Below are positions 59,736 through 64,000 of a stretch of DNA of 64,000 bases, in pieces. The notes beneath the pieces are model-generated. The model made no database searches. It had not been told where the DNA came from and saw only the letters and a program-made list of their open reading frames with translations. Both the position numbers and the translations under genes were made by a program. Each line of letters begins with the position of its first letter. Positions within the stretch are counted from its first letter, which is position 1. Source of the stretch: UBA2365 sp964594045 (lineage in GTDB: Bacteria; Bacteroidota; Bacteroidia; Chitinophagales; Saprospiraceae). Where the stretch lies: positions 99,650 through 163,649 of the forward strand of contig CAZQKR010000002.1 in NCBI GenBank assembly GCA_964594045.1. Reading direction: 5' to 3'.

Positions 59736-62705
59736 TTATTGAGCCTCACAACTACACGGAACCTTGATCTCCACCCTCGTGCCCGGGTTTTCTGCCCCTG
59801 GAAATGCTTCTTTCGTCACCATAGATGTACGGATGTTCATCATCTTTTCCATGATCTCAAGGCGTTTCCTTGTCAATTGCATGCCTGTTTTTAAATGGAA
59901 ATCCTTTTGGTTACTCCGGCTGGATGCTTTTGTAATACCGATCCCATTGTCCTCAATGATGACTTGCACGATGTTTTTCTCCATGATAGTGAAACGGATG
60001 TTGATACATCCATCAGAATCCAGGCCTGATATGCCGTGCCAGACTGCGTTCTCTACAATGGGCTGAAGGATCATGGCAGGGATCATCACTTTTTCAACAG
60101 GAACATCTTCTGCTTCAATACTGAATGAAAACCGGTTGTTCATCCGCAATTGCTCCAGTTCAAGGTAATTGCCCAGTCGTTCAATTTCCTCGCCTACACT
60201 GACCTGGCTGGTTTTGGTGGAATTGAAGTTTAAACGTATCAGCCGGGCAAATTTCACCAGATATTTAGCGGCATCAGCCGGGTTATTTTTAAACAGATAA
60301 TTCTGAATGGACCCGAGCGTATTGAAAATAAAATGCGGATTCATCATGGATTGCAAGGCTTTCTGCTCCAGCATCAGCATCTGGTGCGCGGTTTCCTGTT
60401 TTCTTAAAGCATTTCTTTTCCATCGCATAAAACCCAGAAACATTAAGAAGATGCCCGTTGTAACAATGAATACATAAAACAGCGTATGCTGCCACCAAAA
60501 TGGCCTGATCCTGAATTCATATACCAGTTCATCGCTCCATTCCGACTCGCCGGTCCGAACCTTGAACCTGAACATATAACTGCCCGGACGGAGCGATGAA
60601 TAAATGATGTTGCTCCCCGAACCTGCAGTCCATTTTTTGTCTTCTCCTTCCAGCATATAGGTGTACAATGCTTTTCCTGGGCCAAAATGGATATTGCCCA
60701 TAACAAACCGGACTTTTGACTTACCGTAAAAGCGCTTTTGCTGATCGGTGCCGGTCAGTTCGATGTCATTGATCCCTATGCTCCTGAAATAGGGTGTTGG
60801 CGGATTACTTTTTGAAGCCATCAGACTTTCCAATGGCAGAAAACTCACACCGTCATCACTGGCGACCACCAGTTGGTTGTTGTCAAACAATATCTGGTGT
60901 ATGTTGCTGAAATTGAGGTCTGCCGTATGCAAAACCAATTGTTTTCCCTTAAGCGCATTTTCCGGGTTCCGGCAATAGAAAATTCTGGAATGTCCCGAAA
61001 GAAAAAGATATGGATGATGATAATACATTTGCTTTATCTGCTGTTCCGGTGACCGGCTGAAAGCCCTGCTGAGATCATGAAGTTTTTCACCATCAAACAG
61101 ATAAAGGCTGTCCCCGCCTATATTGAACAGTTCCAGGTCTCCCGTCAGATTCAAATGCTGACGTATGATCCTGCCATTGAATGCAGACAAGGGTGCATAA
61201 TGATGTAGTAAACCATTTTCAAAAAGATAGATCTTTGAGCCATTGACAAACAGCTGACCCCTGGCATTAAAGTAGGAAAAATAAAACCTTTCTGTTATGA
61301 CCTTGTGTTTTCCTGCATCACTAAATAATTTATCCTGATCAAAACGGTATAACAAATAGGTAAAAAATGTACTTAATTCATCTTTTGAAGAATTTATTGA
61401 AAAAGACTTAACCTTATGATTATCAGTCATAATCGATACGATCAAGATGCGATTATCTATAATTTTTACATTCTTCAACGCGCGCAAATATCCGTTTGAC
61501 TCACCGAGAATGATTGTTTTGTTATGCAATTCTGCAATCTGATCAATTCCCGATCCGTCAAAATTGATGTCTGAACGGATTATTGTTCTGTCTTTGATCA
61601 GAAATAGTCGTTGTCCATCAACCGCCCAGATGCCTCCATCCTGCCTTTTGCTAATGCTGAAAATGCCATTCCCGTCAAAAGAATGAGCCGGGAGGTGATT
61701 TTGATGCAAACTATACCGGCTATATTTATAAACACCTTCACCCAGTGAACTGATCCATATATTTCCTTCTTTGTCATCCAGTATGTTTTGAGGTTTTTTA
61801 ATATCGAAATGTCTGATTAGTTGCGCTCCCTTAAAACAATATACACCGGAATAATGAGAAGATATCCAATAATTTCCTGTAACATCTTCCATTATAAAAT
61901 TGATCACTTCACCGGGCTTTCTAATGGGGAAATAAAAAGAGTCGATTATCTTTTCATTCTCAAATTTAAAAATAAATTGTTTTTTCAATTTATTATGGTT
62001 GCCATCGGCGAAAGCGATATTTCCCCTAATGGGATAAACCCTGTTAAGGTACATGGAAGTATCTACCGACCGGAGTGTTCCGGAAAGATCTTTGGTTTTA
62101 AAAACACCCCCTGAATTAAACAGCAAAAAGGCATCGCCAGCCTGCATCACCCCCATACAGTAACCACTTTCATTCAGTTTACTACTATCATATCTTTTGA
62201 TTTTTCCAGAGGGCAATTTGTGTTTTTTTACTTCGTTATGTGCATCCAGCGTAAAAATATCCCGGTTTAAGTTAAAGTGGAAATACAGGGTATTATTTTC
62301 ATCTTCATACATTTGCCTGAAAAAAAAGCTGCTTTTCAAATCCTTGAGAAAAGCTGCATTGGTTTCGTTGAGAATCTGTTTTCCGTCAAAAAAATTAAAC
62401 GTTCCGTTGAAATTGAAAAACCAGATCCTGCCCTTGCTGTCTTCCTGTATTTTGATGATCTCATTGGTATTCAGGCCTTCCTTTATGGTAAAGTATCTGA
62501 AGTGCGTCCCGTCAAAACGCGCTGCTCCCGCATCGGTTGCAAACCAGATGAAATTACGACTGTCCTGGTAGACCTGATAAACATTATTGGAAGGCAATCC
62601 TGAAGATGTTGTATAACGCATCACATTGGGATCCTGACTGATCATATTTGCACAGCTGACTGCCAGTAAATATAAGGTCAATGTGATTTTATTGCAAAAG
62701 CCCAT
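59736..62705 (-). CDS. Two-component-propeller sensor histidine kinase (LytS/His_kinase type)
   Basis: A 989-aa membrane sensor kinase. A signal sequence is followed by a periplasmic propeller (about 25-650) with two-component-regulator repeats (YTTSSGLPSNNVYQVYQDSRNFIWFAT, KEGLNTNEIIKIQEDSKGRIWF, NILDDKEGNIWISS). A Y_Y_Y domain (about 660-728) and one transmembrane helix (about 733-753) come next. The cytoplasmic kinase has the phosphoacceptor in MNPHFIFNTLGSIQNYL (His near residue 791) and an ATPase with LQPIVENAVWHG and DNGIGI. It is directly adjacent to the LytTR regulator gene (start codon immediately after its stop). The signal is unknown; some relatives sense glycans or envelope stress. 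Confidence 0.9.
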   Translation of the reverse strand: MGFCNKITLTLYLLAVSCANMISQDPNVMRYTTSSGLPSNNVYQVYQDSRNFIWFATDAGAARFDGTHFRYFTIKEGLNTNEIIKIQEDSKGRIWFFNFNGTFNFFDGKQILNETNAAFLKDLKSSFFFRQMYEDENNTLYFHFNLNRDIFTLDAHNEVKKHKLPSGKIKRYDSSKLNESGYCMGVMQAGDAFLLFNSGGVFKTKDLSGTLRSVDTSMYLNRVYPIRGNIAFADGNHNKLKKQFIFKFENEKIIDSFYFPIRKPGEVINFIMEDVTGNYWISSHYSGVYCFKGAQLIRHFDIKKPQNILDDKEGNIWISSLGEGVYKYSRYSLHQNHLPAHSFDGNGIFSISKRQDGGIWAVDGQRLFLIKDRTIIRSDINFDGSGIDQIAELHNKTIILGESNGYLRALKNVKIIDNRILIVSIMTDNHKVKSFSINSSKDELSTFFTYLLYRFDQDKLFSDAGKHKVITERFYFSYFNARGQLFVNGSKIYLFENGLLHHYAPLSAFNGRIIRQHLNLTGDLELFNIGGDSLYLFDGEKLHDLSRAFSRSPEQQIKQMYYHHPYLFLSGHSRIFYCRNPENALKGKQLVLHTADLNFSNIHQILFDNNQLVVASDDGVSFLPLESLMASKSNPPTPYFRSIGINDIELTGTDQQKRFYGKSKVRFVMGNIHFGPGKALYTYMLEGEDKKWTAGSGSNIIYSSLRPGSYMFRFKVRTGESEWSDELVYEFRIRPFWWQHTLFYVFIVTTGIFLMFLGFMRWKRNALRKQETAHQMLMLEQKALQSMMNPHFIFNTLGSIQNYLFKNNPADAAKYLVKFARLIRLNFNSTKTSQVSVGEEIERLGNYLELEQLRMNNRFSFSIEAEDVPVEKVMIPAMILQPIVENAVWHGISGLDSDGCINIRFTIMEKNIVQVIIEDNGIGITKASSRSNQKDFHLKTGMQLTRKRLEIMEKMMNIRTSMVTKEAFPGAENPGTRVEIKVPCSCEAQ

Positions 62706-63500
62706 CTAAAGGATATCGTTTGAAATATTGCTGACCGCCTCACGGAATTCCGTCAGTTTTCTCCTGGAAATAATGTGCTTTGAACCGTCCGTCATTTCTG
62801 CAAAGTAACCCTCAAAATTGAAATATCCCTTTAGGTAGCGCAGGTTAATGATCATGGATTTATGAATTCTGAAAAACCCGCAACCTTCCAGTTTTTTTTC
62901 AAAATCACCCAATGCCCGTGAAACAACCAACTTATTTTTGTCAGAAAAATAAACTATGGTATAATTCCTGTCTGCTTCCAGATACATCATGTCCCTGACT
63001 TCCAGAATACGAAAACCAAACTGGTCAGGAACGGTTATTTTCTCTATGCAACCTCCGTTATGCCTGATCTGATCCAGGAGCTGACTGATCGATTTTTCAT
63101 AATTCTGGTGGATTTCCAGTTTATCTCTACGCAATTCAAGGTAATCTATGGCTTTGGAAACAGCAGTTTTCAATTCTTCTTCATCAATTGGTTTAAGCAG
63201 ATAATCAATGGCATTGTGTTTAAATGCTTCAATAGCGAATTCCTGGAAAGCAGTGATAAAGATAATGGCATACCGGGATGCCTCAATACTGGACAAAAAG
63301 CTGAACCCGTCTTCCTCCGGCATGGAAACATCTAAAAATATCAGGTCTACAGGATTGTTTTGTAACAACTCCCTGGCTTCTTTCCCTGTTGAGACTGTAC
63401 CGGTCAGATGTATGGAACTGCAATGCTGATCCAGGAGAACGGCAAGTCCCTCTCTTATATGTTGATCGTCATCCAGTATGATAGCGTTGTACATTTTCAT
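62706..63500 (-). CDS. LytTR-family response regulator
   Basis: A 264-aa regulator. The receiver domain (about 1-125) has the acidic pocket LDDD, the phosphoacceptor Asp in DLIFLDVSMPEEDGF (near residue 57), the Thr in IFITAFQEF and the Lys in YLLKPIDEEEL. A linker is followed by a LytTR DNA-binding domain (about 160-255, VRDMMYLEADRNYTIVYFSD ... FFRIHKSMIINLRYLKGY). It is the partner of the kinase that starts at its stop codon. An internal ATG at 63494 is an alternative start. Confidence 0.92.
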   Translation of the reverse strand: MKMYNAIILDDDQHIREGLAVLLDQHCSSIHLTGTVSTGKEARELLQNNPVDLIFLDVSMPEEDGFSFLSSIEASRYAIIFITAFQEFAIEAFKHNAIDYLLKPIDEEELKTAVSKAIDYLELRRDKLEIHQNYEKSISQLLDQIRHNGGCIEKITVPDQFGFRILEVRDMMYLEADRNYTIVYFSDKNKLVVSRALGDFEKKLEGCGFFRIHKSMIINLRYLKGYFNFEGYFAEMTDGSKHIISRRKLTEFREAVSNISNDIL

Positions 63501-63505
63501 CTGGA

Positions 63506-63513
63506 CAAATATA
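63506..63513 (-). promoter_or_regulatory. -7-like box TATATTTG next to the LytTR gene start
   Basis: Minus-strand TATATTTG lies only 5 bp before the ATG at 63500, so the transcript would be nearly leaderless or start at the internal ATG. No -33 box is seen. Low weight. Confidence 0.3.
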
Positions 63514-63773
63514 CGTCCAAAAATGGATAAATTTTGCCTGAATCTCTATTAATTAGTGAATAAAATATCTGAAAATTCCGATAGAAGTTCCTGTTTTCTC
63601 ATATGCTTTTTTATATATTTTTATTTTGATCAACAGGATACTTATTTGAACCTTTTGACAACAATGACACAGTTGAAATCACAAGGCTGAACTTAAAACA
63701 TGCTCCGAACTGCTTTATCCAGGGTATAAAAACATCTCAATTATTAAATTTTTGAATCTACTCCAAAAAATCC

Positions 63774-63897
63774 AATTTGTTGATTTTCAATCGTTTTTTA
63801 CCCCAACCTACTGACGTCAAAGATGCTGATAAGTTTGCTTCATCAGTGCTAAAGGTCAGCACAGGGCTAAAGGGAAACGATTGAAAATCAACAAATT
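63774..63897. repeat. 23-bp perfect inverted repeat flanking a 78-bp core
   Basis: The left arm at 63774-63796 begins AATTTGTTGATTTTCAATCG. The right arm at 63875-63897 is its exact reverse complement. The core contains further short palindromic pieces (CTGACGTCA, GATAAGTTTGCTTCATCAG). It is intergenic, upstream of the LytTR regulator. Confidence 0.85.
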
Positions 63898-63920
63898 AAA
63901 AGTCCCCTTTTAGGCTTGTA

Positions 63921-64000
63921 CTGACTGAAAACGTCAGTGCCTGTGCTGACTGAAAACGTCAGTGCCTGTGCTGACTGAAAACGTCAGTGCCTGTGCTGAC
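63921..64000. repeat. 25-bp tandem repeat array, cut by the window end
   Basis: Three complete 25-bp units (63921-63945, 63946-63970 and 63971-63995) are identical, and a fourth starts at 63996. Each unit carries a CTGAC-TGAAAAC-GTCAG hairpin. There are no spacers, so it is not a CRISPR array. Confidence 0.9.

Noticed and set aside
63921..64000. CRISPR array
   Set aside because: The 25-bp units follow each other without spacers and no cas gene is in the window.

Overview
This window is a stretch of a Bacteroidota chromosome, most likely from the Saprospiria or a close relative (the class is inferred, the phylum is well supported). The support comes from two proteins with type IX secretion (T9SS) C-terminal sorting domains, two TPR/PD40/OmpA-type envelope proteins, a BspA-like surface protein ending in a FISUMP domain, MG2-plus-plug envelope proteins, a two-component-propeller/LytS sensor with a LytTR regulator, and several promoters matching the Bacteroidota consensus (TTTG, 17-19 bp, TAnnTTTG).

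Layout. Positions 1-12.7 kb hold a lipoyl E2 acyltransferase, two large OmpA/PD40 envelope proteins, a TPR lipoprotein, a DUF937 protein, a secreted glucosaminidase, an outer-membrane barrel, a membrane protein resembling the MtfA peptidase without its zinc motif, an oxidoreductase and a ferritin-like protein. Positions 12.7-25.3 kb hold a small secreted protein, a DUF4256 protein, a palindromic repeat array, a three-module SGNH hydrolase with a T9SS tail, a PAP2-like membrane protein with an M1 peptidase, a small lipoprotein, ClpS, a PQQ-propeller lipoprotein, a di-haem cytochrome c peroxidase and tRNA-Pro(GGG). Positions 25.3-43.6 kb hold a peptidase/propeller/barrel fusion, a NapH-like ferredoxin membrane protein, a methyltransferase, a C69 dipeptidase, GapN, a plug-only envelope protein, an ADP-forming acyl-CoA synthetase fused to an acetyltransferase, and Mfd.

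Positions 43.6-53.5 kb form a defence locus read entirely on the minus strand. Its order is a single-TRD HsdS-like protein, HsdM, HsdS, a DUF3800 protein, a DUF2188 protein, a Fic protein with a C-terminal winged-helix region, HsdR and a YgjP-type metalloprotease. Long perfect inverted repeats sit directly upstream of both fic and hsdR. I read this as a type I restriction-modification system with a probable local control circuit.

Positions 54-63.5 kb hold a lipoprotein with a glycine-zipper-like tail, a 1414-residue BspA/FISUMP surface protein, and a LytS/LytTR pair. The last codons of the BspA/FISUMP gene look like the variable region of a diversity-generating retroelement (DGR). They are rich in NNC codons where related domains carry asparagine, and a hairpin lies 4 bp past the stop codon. 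No reverse transcriptase or template repeat is visible in the window, so this would have to be a remote target. The window ends inside a 25-bp tandem repeat array preceded by a 23-bp perfect inverted repeat.

The two observations I rate highest are the DGR-like variable region and the Fic/palindrome/type I RM arrangement.
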